From assembly GCA_020852855.1 (NCBI GenBank), contig JADZAA010000062.1, positions 1-48,933 of the forward strand: a DNA stretch of 48,933 nucleotides, given 5' to 3'. Both the position numbers and the translations under genes were made by a program. The DNA is from Bacteroidota bacterium. Lineage in GTDB: Bacteria; Bacteroidota; Ignavibacteria; Kapaibacteriales; UBA961. Each line of letters starts with the position of its first letter. The stretch's first letter is position 1. The notes below the pieces were generated by a model. It saw nothing but the letters and a program-made list of their open reading frames with translations. It made no database searches and had not been told where the DNA came from. This document shows positions 1 to 9,234 of this stretch, piece by piece.

Positions 1-130
1 ACGGGAAAATACAATCGGTAATATCTAAAGCAAGAGGATTTTTAAATTTCGAGCGATTTAGAATTAACGCCCTATTCTACTTCGGAAAACTTAACTTTGC
101 TCCATTAAAATTTTAGTAATGCCATAAATT

Positions 131-886
131 TTATTGATGCAATTTTCCGCAAAATGGCTTTTCTCCGTGCGTGCAATTCATTTCGTCCGATATTGTGCAG
201 AACGTTGAGCAATACTTTGCTATATATTCCGCCGTTTGCTTACGACGGTACTGCATAATAAAGCGCGGATGTTCAAGTATTACAAGCTCATTGAAAAACT
301 TATGTTCATCGTTTAGCCGCCGCATAAATTCCGCGAGTTTGCCTGCGCCCAAGATAATGGCTTTATTGCGATAAAGCCCGAACTCCAACTGTTTTTCAAG
401 AGATTTGACTATAAACGGTTGCAGGGCGGCCGCAAAATCCGCATTGTCATAGAAATTGTAATTCAATTTTTGCTTCGTAAAACCTAAAGGGCAAGCCGCA
501 GTTAAATACACTTTGCCGAAGAATTGCTTAACGCCTCCAATTTCACTCGCTACGCGATAGATAAATTCCGACGATATCTCGCGCTTGCCGGCTATGCTCG
601 ATTCTATTCCTAATTTTTCGCGCAAAGCAAAAGGGTCAGTAAAAGAAATTCCGGTTAATCCGGCACCCAATCGCCCCGGATTAATACCTATAATTGCCAC
701 TCGCAAGAAATTATCGTCGTAAAATTTTTCGACGAATTTCAGGAATATCTCACGAACTTCAGCATTGCGATAAGGATTCAGAATTTCGACACCTGATTCG
801 GCTGCCCAAAGCGGAATAACGGGCGGACGGCGGCCGATTTCGCCAATAAACTCAACCGCTTTCTTACTAAACGAATCACTGCCCAT
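131..886 (-). CDS. SMUG2-like uracil-DNA glycosylase family protein
   Basis: A 251-residue cytoplasmic protein that I assign to the SMUG2-like branch of the uracil-DNA glycosylase superfamily, which removes uracil or related damaged bases from DNA. The first active-site motif is seen at residues 67-75 (GINPGRLGA) followed by a T-G-I-S-F-T-D-P stretch, and the C-terminal motif is HPRFIMQYRRK beginning at His206. Both are diagnostic loops of this family and the length is normal. The ATG at 886 is the only sensible start. It lies 53 bp downstream of the M32 peptidase gene in the same direction, so co-transcription is possible. The 130 bases downstream to the window edge show no gene. The exact substrate (uracil or a modified pyrimidine) cannot be read from sequence. 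Confidence 0.75.
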   Translation of the reverse strand: MGSDSFSKKAVEFIGEIGRRPPVIPLWAAESGVEILNPYRNAEVREIFLKFVEKFYDDNFLRVAIIGINPGRLGAGLTGISFTDPFALREKLGIESSIAGKREISSEFIYRVASEIGGVKQFFGKVYLTAACPLGFTKQKLNYNFYDNADFAAALQPFIVKSLEKQLEFGLYRNKAIILGAGKLAEFMRRLNDEHKFFNELVILEHPRFIMQYRRKQTAEYIAKYCSTFCTISDEMNCTHGEKPFCGKLHQ

Positions 887-939
887 TACATCCGTTGACG
901 AATTGTTCCGGGCGTATATTCCCGCATGTAATTATCATC

Positions 940-2439
940 TTATGTCTCATACACATCGGCTGTTTTGGCATAGGCATAGTCAACAAAGTCTTGTGCGTTC
1001 AAATCGCGTCCGGTAAGGCGGCGTATAAGCTCACCCGGCTTCAATGTACGCCCGTATTTATGCACACGCTCGCGCAACCACTCTAGAACCGGCACAAACT
1101 CGCCGTTGCGAATATAATCGCGCACGAAAGGTATATCGGCCTGCATTACGCGCCACATCATAGCCGCATACAGTTTACCCAGCGTATAGCTCGGGAAGTA
1201 CCCGAAGCCGCCGAAAGACCAATGAATATCCTGCAAACAGCCTTGCGAATCGGACGGAGGAATTATACCGAGATTTTGTCTTGTTTTTTCATTCCAAACT
1301 TCGGGAATATCTTTGAGGTCAATGGTACGATTTACCATATCACGCTCAATTTCATAGCGCAGAATGATATGCATATTATAGGTAATTTCATCGGCTTCCA
1401 CGCGGATAAGCGACGGAGTTACGGCATTTGTTGCCTTATAGAAATCACGCGGCGTATATGGCGTTTTGCCGAAAATCTTCTCAAAATGCGGCATCGCAAA
1501 CGTCCAGAACTCTTCCGTGCGCGTAATTATGGTTTCCCAAAACAGCGATTGCGACTCGTGAATTCCCATCGAAGCACCGTCGGCACCGAAAGTTCGGGCA
1601 AGTTCGGGAGCAAACCCTTGTTCATACAGTCCATGCCCTGTTTCGTGTATAACGCCGTACAGACAACTGTCCAAATTATTTTCGTTTACTCTTGTGGTAA
1701 GCCTTACGTCGAATTGCGAAAACGACGTGCAGAACGGATGAGCGGATAGGTCTATACGCCCGTTTGCAAAATTAAAGCCCAATCTTTCGGAAATAAATCT
1801 CGAAAATTCAAGTTGTTTATCTTTCGAGTAAAAGCGAGTCATAGGTACGGTGGAAACGCGGTCCGAGTACGGTGCAATATTTTCCAATATTTGCTTGGTT
1901 GCGGCTTGAAGTTTATCGAACACCGGATTAAGTTGCTCTACGCTTACGCCCGGCTCCCATAGGTTCAGGAGTGCATCGTAGCGATTGGCCTCGTAGCCGT
2001 AAAGTTCCGCCGCCTCAATTTTAAGGTCGAGCAATTCCTGCAATGCAGGCATAAAAACGGCGTAATTGCTTTCGGCACGTGCGCGAAGCCAAACGTGATG
2101 CGCCAATGATTGGGCTTTCGAGGTGCGACGCACCAAATCTTCCGGTAATTTAACTGCCCGCTCATGGTCTTCAAGGAAAATACCAAGCAACGGCATTTTA
2201 TGTGCGGCACCGTCAAACGAACGAATGGCATCGGCAAATTTCAGTGCTTTATTGCCGGTCAGAAGCTGATGAGCTATCGTGTCAAGCGTACCGATTTGTT
2301 CGGCACGAACCTCGGCCGCACCTTCCGGCATATATGTTTCCTGATCCCAATTCAAAATTGACGAAGCCGCTCTGACATCTTGAATTGTATTCATGTGGCT
2401 TATTACTTCACCGTGCAGAATTTCAAGCGAAGTCGGCAT
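940..2439 (-). CDS. M32 family carboxypeptidase (thermostable carboxypeptidase Taq type)
   Basis: A 499-residue zinc metallocarboxypeptidase that trims amino acids from peptide C-termini in the cytoplasm. The zinc site is visible as HETGH at residues 265-269, with the third ligand Glu295 in an HESQS motif. An HPF motif near residue 234, typical of M32, is also present, and the length matches the family (about 500 residues). There is no signal peptide. The ATG at 2439 is preceded by a roughly 270-bp stretch shared with the rightward DoxX gene, so promoters for both probably lie at 2440-2713. I see no convincing gene in that stretch. Confidence in family is high; the physiological role is general peptide turnover. 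Confidence 0.93.
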   Translation of the reverse strand: MPTSLEILHGEVISHMNTIQDVRAASSILNWDQETYMPEGAAEVRAEQIGTLDTIAHQLLTGNKALKFADAIRSFDGAAHKMPLLGIFLEDHERAVKLPEDLVRRTSKAQSLAHHVWLRARAESNYAVFMPALQELLDLKIEAAELYGYEANRYDALLNLWEPGVSVEQLNPVFDKLQAATKQILENIAPYSDRVSTVPMTRFYSKDKQLEFSRFISERLGFNFANGRIDLSAHPFCTSFSQFDVRLTTRVNENNLDSCLYGVIHETGHGLYEQGFAPELARTFGADGASMGIHESQSLFWETIITRTEEFWTFAMPHFEKIFGKTPYTPRDFYKATNAVTPSLIRVEADEITYNMHIILRYEIERDMVNRTIDLKDIPEVWNEKTRQNLGIIPPSDSQGCLQDIHWSFGGFGYFPSYTLGKLYAAMMWRVMQADIPFVRDYIRNGEFVPVLEWLRERVHKYGRTLKPGELIRRLTGRDLNAQDFVDYAYAKTADVYET

Positions 2440-2713
2440 AATTTATTCCATTGTTAGCAATATATCCATGCGTTTGAGCGTAGCGCAAAATATTCGCAAA
2501 CTGCAAAACGCAATTACCGTAAAAATAACGGCCGCTCGCAAATTACGGAATTTGCCGCCTATTTGCACGAAAATCTTTCTCGTATCGCCTTCCGACTGCC
2601 ATGCGCCGATAGAACAAGTCGTATGGGCATATTGCCGAAAGATTTGCAAAATATGCGTAAAAGCGTAATTTTGCGGCATATTACGTTTTGCCGACTTTTG
2701 CAGAAGAATAATA

Positions 2714-3130
2714 ATGATTAAAAAAATTTGGTCGAACGAGGTATTCTCGACAGATTTAGGCTCGCTGATACTGCGTGTGGGCTTGGGCGGAACATTGTTT
2801 GGTAATCACGGGTTGGTTAAGTTATCGCGTATCGGTCAGGACAATATTCAGTTTTTGCAATTTATGGGGCTAGATGCACATACTTCAATGCTATTGGCAG
2901 GTATAGCAGAATCCGTTTTTGGTATTTTTTTAGCACTCGGAATACGCACTCGATTATCTGCATTACCGCTTATATTTGTGCTTTCTATAGCCGTTTTTGT
3001 GCAACATGCCGCCGACCCGTTCAGAGTAAAGGAATTAGCCGTTATTTATTTAACGGGACTTATCGCATTATTTTTCGTCGGCGGCGGAAAATACTCGGTC
3101 GACGGTTGGTTAGACAGCCGCAGATCCTAA
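2714..3130 (+). CDS. DoxX family membrane protein
   Basis: A 138-residue integral membrane protein with about four hydrophobic segments (roughly residues 15-35, 50-75, 80-98 and 105-125). The DoxX/DoxD-like features are a GLGGTLFGNHGLVKL segment in the first quarter and the conserved second-helix region. DoxX proteins are small quinone- or thiosulfate-associated membrane proteins whose role differs between organisms; some act in redox defence. The gene stands alone on the plus strand between two leftward genes. A weak hairpin (GTTGC/GCAAC, 3146-3160) lies in the short convergent gap with the cytochrome gene. The function is not specified by context. Confidence 0.8.
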   Translation: MIKKIWSNEVFSTDLGSLILRVGLGGTLFGNHGLVKLSRIGQDNIQFLQFMGLDAHTSMLLAGIAESVFGIFLALGIRTRLSALPLIFVLSIAVFVQHAADPFRVKELAVIYLTGLIALFFVGGGKYSVDGWLDSRRS

Positions 3131-3177
3131 CCGCAAGGGAAACGTGTTGCGTAGTGCAACATTACTTTCTGCTGCGC

Positions 3178-4584
3178 TTATTTAACGGGAATAGTTCCCG
3201 AGTATCGCTCCATTTCAAATGTAGGCAGTTTCTCTATAAGGTCAGCACGGCCTGCCAAACGCAACAGAGCGGGCGACATAGCCCGAAAGCGCAATCTTAC
3301 GCTAATGCGCATATCTGCTCCGCTACGTTTAGGAATTGGAATATTAAACAGATTTGTTCGAGAATCAAAAGGAGGTATCATTCTTTCTTCAATATAATCT
3401 GCCTCCCATGCAAAATGCGTTTCTACGCCATGCTTATACGCCGAACCCGTATACACAACCAAGTTGCTGTCGTATTTAATTTTCCCCGCTTTTACTTCTT
3501 CGCTGGTGTTATTGCGTAGGTCGCCGTTCCGGTCTAATAATCCGGTTGCAAACAAAGTATCGCCGCGCTCGTCCGTGACGATTACCTCCAGCCACATTTG
3601 CCTGTTAAATACAGCACCGGAAGGTATACTGTGCCCGGTAAGAACGTTTATTATCTTGACCTTAATCGGTAATGTTTTATCGGATATACGCGCAGATTCG
3701 GAAGCGAGAACGTCCATTTTCACCGAATAATGCAGAATGTCTTGTACTTCCGCTATAGTTTCTTCACGTCCGGGGAAATCAATCAGCGGAACATCTACTC
3801 CTACCATTTGGTGGCGATGCACGCGCTCGCGGTCGGGGCCTCCTTTTGCCGCTTTTCCGCTATAAAATTTCATGTGGCATGATTGGCAGGATAATGCACG
3901 GCCTGGAAACGAACTGTTTTTCCACTCGGTATAGGTTTTCTCTATCAGCAAGCCGCCGTCCGTATACATATCATGACAATTTTTGCAAACTATGGATTGT
4001 TCGTATCGGCTGTCATAAAGCGAAGTATGATACGAGTTTGGTACAGGATCGATTATCGAGCCGCGTCTTGCGCTGTCGGTGGTAAAGCGCGAGGAATTTG
4101 TAACGGCAGACGGCTGGTCAGGTGCAAGTCTATGGCATACATCGCAAGAAACGCCATGTGCCGAAATAGGCGAAATTTTATCTTTCGCACTCGAATGTGG
4201 TGCATTGTCTATCAATATCGCAGTCGGGCTATGACATTCAAGGCAGAATTGTCCGAGTTTTCCGTTGGATCGTATATTTTTGATACTGTCGAAAGCAAGA
4301 TATACCGGGTCTATCATTGCGTATGCGTGCATTGAGCGTTGCCATTCTTCAAAATGTTGCGGATGGCATACGCGGCAGTCTTCCGGCATGGCAAATGCCT
4401 TGCGAAATATTTCAGACGAGTCTTTTCGCGTAGGCGGCGCAGTATTATTTCCCGAGTCGTCTTTGCATCCAGCCGCGACAGCAAGCACCGATACAAAAGC
4501 GGCGATTAACGCAGTGTTACGGAAGAGTGCGAACAACTCGTATGCCGATATCAATTCCCGTTTTCTCAACATATTGACTCTCAC
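3178..4584 (-). CDS. Pentaheme c-type cytochrome lipoprotein (cytochrome c554-like)
   Basis: A 468-residue exported multiheme cytochrome. Five CXXCH heme-binding motifs are seen, at residues 70-74, 114-118, 147-151, 200-204 and 233-237. A hydrophobic signal ending in AVAAGC places a lipobox cysteine near residue 40, so the protein should be membrane-anchored outside the inner membrane. The spacing of hemes in the N-terminal half followed by a heme-free beta-rich C-terminal half (about 265-468) resembles cytochrome c554-type family proteins. The listed ATG at 4584 and an alternative at 4572 both overlap the 3' end of the formylglycine-generating-enzyme-like gene (which ends at 4517), indicating translational coupling. 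The electron partner is unknown. It could be a reductase for N or S compounds or a simple electron conduit. Confidence 0.82.
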   Translation of the reverse strand: MRVNMLRKRELISAYELFALFRNTALIAAFVSVLAVAAGCKDDSGNNTAPPTRKDSSEIFRKAFAMPEDCRVCHPQHFEEWQRSMHAYAMIDPVYLAFDSIKNIRSNGKLGQFCLECHSPTAILIDNAPHSSAKDKISPISAHGVSCDVCHRLAPDQPSAVTNSSRFTTDSARRGSIIDPVPNSYHTSLYDSRYEQSIVCKNCHDMYTDGGLLIEKTYTEWKNSSFPGRALSCQSCHMKFYSGKAAKGGPDRERVHRHQMVGVDVPLIDFPGREETIAEVQDILHYSVKMDVLASESARISDKTLPIKVKIINVLTGHSIPSGAVFNRQMWLEVIVTDERGDTLFATGLLDRNGDLRNNTSEEVKAGKIKYDSNLVVYTGSAYKHGVETHFAWEADYIEERMIPPFDSRTNLFNIPIPKRSGADMRISVRLRFRAMSPALLRLAGRADLIEKLPTFEMERYSGTIPVK

Positions 4585-5641
4585 GATAAGATAACCGCAT
4601 GGTAAATAATTCGCTTGAAAAACTGCCGCCTCGCTTTACGCGATATAAGCCTGACGGCGGACCGCTTGGATTAAGAAGCGGCGCGTATTGATAGTATACA
4701 CCATCGTAAAAATCCCAGCAAAACTCCGATACGTTTCCCATTACATCATACAGCCCGAAAGCATTCGGCTGTTTCTTTCCTGCAATATGCGTTGTTCCGT
4801 CCGAATTTGCACAATACCATGCCAACGGCGCAAGCGCAGTATCGGGCGGGAAACACCCGGCGACTGCCGATTGAAAATCTCCCGTATAGCTTTCGGTTGT
4901 CGTTCCTGCCCGTGCAAAATACTCCCATTCCGCTTCCGAAGGCAGGCGATAACCGTCCGCCAAGAAATCGCATTTTACGGAATCGCCGTCGAAAGAATAG
5001 CATGGTTTGTATCCCGAACGAATTGACAAGCGATTGCAGAAATCAATCGCGCTATTCCAGCTCATATTTTCCACCGGAAGCGAATCTCCCTTGACCCATG
5101 CGGGCGAATAGCCCATTATCGCACGCCATTCCGATTGCATTATCTCGTATTTTCCAACTGCAAGCCGACGGGAAATCATTATTGTCCTAACCGGTTGTTC
5201 GTAGAAATTTTTCTCCGACCCCATGCGAAATTTGCCCGGCGGAATATTTATCATTGCTATAACAGGCAATTCGGAACGTATATTAGCCAGAAATACATCG
5301 GCGGCAATAATATCGCCTTGCGCCATATCGTAAAGATTTACGCGCAAGTAATACCAGCCGTCATGCGGAAATTTCAAATGAATAGATTGTGCCGACGACG
5401 TTGTTGCTATTATCGAATCATCAAGAATCCACTCGAATTTAGGTTTAGTCGGCGCATTTTCCGCAACAGGCGTAAAAGTATAATCTACATTAGGCACTCC
5501 CTCGCCCGCAGACGGTTGCGATACAATTTTAATGGTTGCCTTCGGAATTGCATCCAATATTTGCTCGCTGCCGCAACCCGACAAGAGTGCCGTTATACAG
5601 ATTAATGTAAAAATTATTGCGCAAACAGGACGAATTATCAT
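4517..5641 (-). CDS. Formylglycine-generating enzyme (SUMF1)-domain lipoprotein
   Basis: About 374 residues from the ATG at 5641. I chose this start because it begins directly at a lipoprotein signal peptide (MIIRPVCAII..., ending LLSGC) and leaves a 4-bp gap to the preceding gene; the open frame extends upstream to 5695 but that would hide the signal. After the lipobox comes a PKD/Ig-like beta domain (about residues 30-125). The SUMF1/FGE domain follows, from IPPGKFRMGSE through RLPSEAEWEYFARAG and GNVSEFCWD to RVKRGGSF. This fold either oxidises a cysteine to formylglycine in sulfatases or, in many Bacteroidota (GldK-like), serves structural or secretion roles. No sulfatase is adjacent. Its 3' end overlaps the pentaheme cytochrome gene by 56-68 bp. 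Confidence 0.82.
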   Translation of the reverse strand: MIIRPVCAIIFTLICITALLSGCGSEQILDAIPKATIKIVSQPSAGEGVPNVDYTFTPVAENAPTKPKFEWILDDSIIATTSSAQSIHLKFPHDGWYYLRVNLYDMAQGDIIAADVFLANIRSELPVIAMINIPPGKFRMGSEKNFYEQPVRTIMISRRLAVGKYEIMQSEWRAIMGYSPAWVKGDSLPVENMSWNSAIDFCNRLSIRSGYKPCYSFDGDSVKCDFLADGYRLPSEAEWEYFARAGTTTESYTGDFQSAVAGCFPPDTALAPLAWYCANSDGTTHIAGKKQPNAFGLYDVMGNVSEFCWDFYDGVYYQYAPLLNPSGPPSGLYRVKRGGSFSSELFTMRLSYRESQYVEKTGIDIGIRVVRTLP

Positions 5642-5645
5642 GGCA

Positions 5646-6824
5646 TTAGAGATATTTCCATACAAGCAAAGTGCTTCGACTCTTAAATTCGGCATATTTA
5701 AGGCAAAAATAATATAAAGACACGACTATCAAAATCCATATCACATATACGCCCGACAACCCGAATCCGTAGCCGGCCGGATGACTCATGAACCAATCGT
5801 TCCGAAAAAGCCAATTCACCGGCAGCCCTTGCGCCATACATACTATAACCGCCGTGATATGAATAAGATACAGATGTGCAACGTAATACATTAGCGGAAC
5901 ACGCCCATATATTGTTACGGCACGTGCAAGCCATGAATTTGCAACGGCAAGCTTTTCGGCAAAGCCAAGTACGATTAGCGCGGGGCCGAGCGTCATCAAC
6001 AAATAGTCCAGCGACGGCGGATATTTGGTACAATTAAGAAACGACATAGCTGTAAAAACAATATCGGATTGCATCGCCCACGGTTGCAGGTCACCGTAGA
6101 GATTTATTGCTCTAATTACGGCAAACAGCACGACGGCCGCCATTCCGAGCCTTAATAAGAAGCGTCGTCTTTGCGTTGCCTCCCAAGTGTATGTATCGCC
6201 CAAAGCATAGCCGAGCATCATAACGCCCGGCCATGGAATTATCGGATATAATGCCCAAAGTTCAAAACCTGACCGACCTGTTGCACCGCCTTCATGTAAT
6301 AATTTCCATAGCCAATCGGCCGCGCCGAAGCTCTGCGATGCAACATTATCAAGTGAATTATGCAAGGCTATAATAGCCGCACCTATTATCCCGATAGTTC
6401 TTACGGGCAATCGAACAAACGCGGCAAGAGCTATCATTGCCCAGCCTATTGCCCAGATAACTTGTGCCACGCTTTGAGCGTAATCTAAATTGAAAGCCCA
6501 ACCGAAGCGCACAATGGTTAGTTCAAGAACAATCATCCACACGCCACGCGACAGCAAGAATTTCGGCAAATCCTGCGGCAACCTGCGCCCGTACAGAAAT
6601 GCACCCGTTCCCGCCAACAGCACAAATACCGGAGCGCAAAAATGCGTTATCCAGCGCGTAAGGAACAGAGCCGGCGTAGTGTGCGCCATATCGGCGGGGT
6701 CAATCGAAGATTGATTAAAAAAATAATCCCTCGTATGGTCGAGAGCCATTAAAATCATTACCATACCGCGCAATAAGTCAATGGAATCAAAACGTGAACG
6801 AGAGGCCGCAAATCTTTCGGTCAT
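5646..6824 (-). CDS. DUF1624 / heparan-alpha-glucosaminide N-acetyltransferase-like membrane protein
   Basis: A 392-residue polytopic membrane protein with about ten hydrophobic helices. The N-terminal motif SIDLLRGMVMILMALDHTRD is the hallmark of the DUF1624/HGSNAT catalytic family, which is related to acyltransferases that move an acyl group across the membrane onto a sugar or peptidoglycan-like acceptor. The conserved Asp-His pair lies in the first helix. The C-terminal part has helices with YYVAHLYLIHI, also typical. It sits between the P-loop kinase gene (40-bp gap upstream) and the FGE-like lipoprotein (4-bp gap downstream), suggesting a leftward operon. The acceptor substrate cannot be deduced. 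Confidence 0.8.
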   Translation of the reverse strand: MTERFAASRSRFDSIDLLRGMVMILMALDHTRDYFFNQSSIDPADMAHTTPALFLTRWITHFCAPVFVLLAGTGAFLYGRRLPQDLPKFLLSRGVWMIVLELTIVRFGWAFNLDYAQSVAQVIWAIGWAMIALAAFVRLPVRTIGIIGAAIIALHNSLDNVASQSFGAADWLWKLLHEGGATGRSGFELWALYPIIPWPGVMMLGYALGDTYTWEATQRRRFLLRLGMAAVVLFAVIRAINLYGDLQPWAMQSDIVFTAMSFLNCTKYPPSLDYLLMTLGPALIVLGFAEKLAVANSWLARAVTIYGRVPLMYYVAHLYLIHITAVIVCMAQGLPVNWLFRNDWFMSHPAGYGFGLSGVYVIWILIVVSLYYFCLKYAEFKSRSTLLVWKYL

Positions 6825-6863
6825 AGTATATGAACAATTTTTGGCATATTCGGAGATTTAAAA

Positions 6864-8498
6864 TTATATGATGCTTCTTCGGGCAATATCCGCCAATACA
6901 TTGCCGCACAATTCACGTTGCGAACCTGAGCAGACAGCCTCAATCTTCTGCTCGGCCGATAATTCGTCAGGCTCTTCATAAGCGGCCGCAATGGCTTGAT
7001 AATCCTCAATACGAGCATCGGAAACTGTATGCGAGCTGTGTTCGCGCCGTTTCAGCCTCTCCATTGTTTCGGCTTCGGAAACGCCGGCAACTATAAAAAG
7101 ACATTCCATTTTAGCGCGGCGGGCGGCATCTATGAATCTTGCCCGTAAGTCCTTGCGCCCGAAAGTTGCATCTATAACGATTTGGCGACCTGTTTTGCCG
7201 CAAGCCGTCAGGTCTTTTTCCATGGCAGCATATACGCGCTCGGTCATAGATTTGGAATACAATGCTTTACGCTCGGCCGCACTGCCGCGCTCGAATAAAT
7301 GCACGCCTGCCAATTCCTTGCGAGTAATATCGGACGAACAGTATTTCCAGCCGGTTTCGGCAACTATATGCTGCGCCAGGGAACTTTTGCCGGAAGCGGG
7401 CTTACCCATAACAAAGATTGCCATAGGGCGCGACTGCGAAAGCGCGTAATGCGTTGCCAAACGAAAATATTTTTTAGCGACAGACAGCGATAAACGCCGC
7501 TCGTTATCGGGCAATGCAGCAGAAACAGACCGCAAAGCCGAAACTTTGCCGCGAACATAAGCACGATAGCACTTGTAAAAATTCAATACGTCCTCGTCGC
7601 GGTCATTTGTTTCGTCGGCTATCGTTTCCGCAAAAGCTTTCGCTAGATCGAAATGCCGATGAAATTCCAAATCCATTATTAAAAATGCCGTATCGCAAGC
7701 AATGTCAATGCATCTGAATCTGTCGTTAAATTCAATGCAATCAAAAATTTTAACACCGTCGGGCATAAATGCTATATGCTCGAGATGCAAATCGCCGTGA
7801 CATTCGCGTATGCGCCCTTCAGCTACACGCCGCTCAAGCACATGGGTGCGCGTTTCAAAGAACCTGTCATTATAGGCACGTATCGCTTTATATGCTGCCG
7901 ACGAAATCGCCGTAGCAACGAAGCACTTGGTCTGCTCAAAGTTTTCCTCAACCGAAAAGCGTATGTTTTCCGGTGTGCCGAATAACGATATATGCCTATC
8001 CGGATTTTGACTGCGGTAAAATTCGCCGAGAAGCCGCCCGATGATTACCATATCGGCACGTGTAACACGCTTTTTTGCCAAGCGGTTCTTCAGCAAAGCA
8101 TCGTCGGGAATCTGACGCATTGTAACGGCGTATTCCACAGACTCGCCCGTTTCCGAGAACATCAGCTGCCCGTTTTTGGGCGAACGAATAATCGGCGTAA
8201 TTCCAAGATAAATATCGTGTGCAAGACGACTGTTGAGCTCAACCTCGCGTTCGGAATAAAAGCGGCGCGCTTCGAGTGCAGAGTAATCAAGAAAGCCGAG
8301 ATTTACGTTTTTTTTGATTTTATACACATACGGCGAAGCAACAGCCACAATAGAAGCGTGAGTTTGAATAATGCTTACCGTTGCCGGAAAATGACGATAC
8401 GACCGGCTATCCCCTAAAAATCCTATAAGTTCTTGCGCACCCACCGTATGCTCAATGTCTCCGGTGAAAGTTTCGGAAAATGTGCCGTAATTGCTCAT
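6864..8498 (-). CDS. Bifunctional aminoglycoside-phosphotransferase-like / P-loop ATPase protein
   Basis: A 544-residue cytoplasmic two-domain protein. Residues about 1-340 form an APH-like kinase domain with the catalytic loop CHGDLHLEHI (around 233-242) and a following FDCIEFND segment that supplies the metal-binding Asp. Residues about 355-544 form an AAA/zeta-toxin-like P-loop kinase domain with Walker A GKPASGKSS starting at Gly365. This fusion is widespread and usually annotated as a bifunctional aminoglycoside phosphotransferase/ATP-binding protein. The true substrate is unknown and it need not be an antibiotic. The start overlaps the stop of the upstream PAP2 gene by 4 bp (8495-8498), implying translational coupling. 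Confidence 0.85.
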   Translation of the reverse strand: MSNYGTFSETFTGDIEHTVGAQELIGFLGDSRSYRHFPATVSIIQTHASIVAVASPYVYKIKKNVNLGFLDYSALEARRFYSEREVELNSRLAHDIYLGITPIIRSPKNGQLMFSETGESVEYAVTMRQIPDDALLKNRLAKKRVTRADMVIIGRLLGEFYRSQNPDRHISLFGTPENIRFSVEENFEQTKCFVATAISSAAYKAIRAYNDRFFETRTHVLERRVAEGRIRECHGDLHLEHIAFMPDGVKIFDCIEFNDRFRCIDIACDTAFLIMDLEFHRHFDLAKAFAETIADETNDRDEDVLNFYKCYRAYVRGKVSALRSVSAALPDNERRLSLSVAKKYFRLATHYALSQSRPMAIFVMGKPASGKSSLAQHIVAETGWKYCSSDITRKELAGVHLFERGSAAERKALYSKSMTERVYAAMEKDLTACGKTGRQIVIDATFGRKDLRARFIDAARRAKMECLFIVAGVSEAETMERLKRREHSSHTVSDARIEDYQAIAAAYEEPDELSAEQKIEAVCSGSQRELCGNVLADIARRSII

Positions 8499-9094
8499 GA
8501 TTCAGACTTCGTAATAGTTGCTGTTTTAATTCTGACCACTGAAAAAGCATTGTTTTTCTGAGCCGCAAATTGCTGCAAAACAATCAATACAAACGCTATG
8601 GACGCGCCCAATGCCGCACCGGACGCAACGTCGAAAGGATAGTGCACACCAACGTAAACTCGCGAAAAAGCAACGGTTGTTGCAATAGAATACCAAATTG
8701 CGCGGCGGTTTGGATAAAAATATCCCAGCAATGTGGCCGCCGCAAAATTATTCACCGCATGCGAAGACGGGAAGGATTTGCCCGAACCGCACCAAACACC
8801 AACCAAACGCACCCCTTCGAGTGCATGGCACGGGCGAATACGCCCAACCCATTCTTTCAACCACATCGAATTAAATTGGTCGCCGATTACAGCACCGAGT
8901 GCCAAGATAAGACATATCACGGCTCCTTCGCGGCGACGCTTCCATAGCAACCAAATAAACAACGCAGCATACACCGGCATCCAATATTTTGACTCGGTTA
9001 CAATAGGCATTACAGCATCGAATACCGGATTAGCCAGAGAGCCGTTGATAAAGCGAAACAAGGAAATATCGGTTTGTAAAAGCAAATCAAGCAT
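8495..9094 (-). CDS. PAP2 family membrane phosphatase
   Basis: A 199-residue membrane phosphatase of the PAP2 superfamily, which hydrolyses phosphate from lipid phosphates such as undecaprenyl diphosphate or phosphatidate. All three signature motifs are present: KEWVGRIRP (residues 80-88), PSSHA (109-113) and SRVYVGVHYPFD with Arg145 and His151. Five or six hydrophobic helices surround them. Its start is 140 bp from the rightward hpnC start, and a TATTTTTG element on the minus strand lies about 35 bp upstream. A role in recycling the undecaprenyl carrier is plausible but unproven. Confidence 0.88.
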   Translation of the reverse strand: MLDLLLQTDISLFRFINGSLANPVFDAVMPIVTESKYWMPVYAALFIWLLWKRRREGAVICLILALGAVIGDQFNSMWLKEWVGRIRPCHALEGVRLVGVWCGSGKSFPSSHAVNNFAAATLLGYFYPNRRAIWYSIATTVAFSRVYVGVHYPFDVASGAALGASIAFVLIVLQQFAAQKNNAFSVVRIKTATITKSES

Positions 9095-9127
9095 TATCAG
9101 GCAATAAGAAGCAAGTTAAATTTATCT

Positions 9128-9135
9128 CAAAAATA
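9128..9135 (-). promoter_or_regulatory. Candidate -7 element (TAnnTTTG) for the PAP2 gene
   Basis: Read on the minus strand this is TATTTTTG, an exact match to the Bacteroidota-type -7 consensus, 33 bp upstream of the PAP2 ATG. No good -33 TTTG is evident. Together with the opposite-facing element at 9165-9172 it makes the 140-bp gap a divergent promoter region. Confidence 0.45.
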
Positions 9136-9164
9136 GGTGCAATCGCATTAATAGCGAATTTTTC

Positions 9165-9172
9165 TATATTTG
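9165..9172 (+). promoter_or_regulatory. Candidate -7 element (TAnnTTTG) for hpnC-hpnD
   Basis: TATATTTG matches the Bacteroidota -7 consensus and would start transcription near 9179. That makes the upstream TTG at 9175 unusable as a start codon and supports the ATG at 9235 for hpnC. Confidence 0.5.
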
Positions 9173-9234
9173 TATTGCAAAAACCATATATCTCGATATT
9201 GCGGAAACAGCCGCGTTCTTCCGTATATAAAAGT

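Noticed and set aside
2443-2679. A possible 78-residue leftward ORF and an overlapping rightward ORF in the M32-DoxX gap
   Set aside because: Neither peptide shows a family pattern, hydrophobic signal or supported start; the stretch fits a divergent promoter region better.
9175-9234. Upstream TTG start extending hpnC by 20 residues
   Set aside because: It falls at the predicted transcription start just after the TATATTTG element, and the extra residues do not resemble HpnC.
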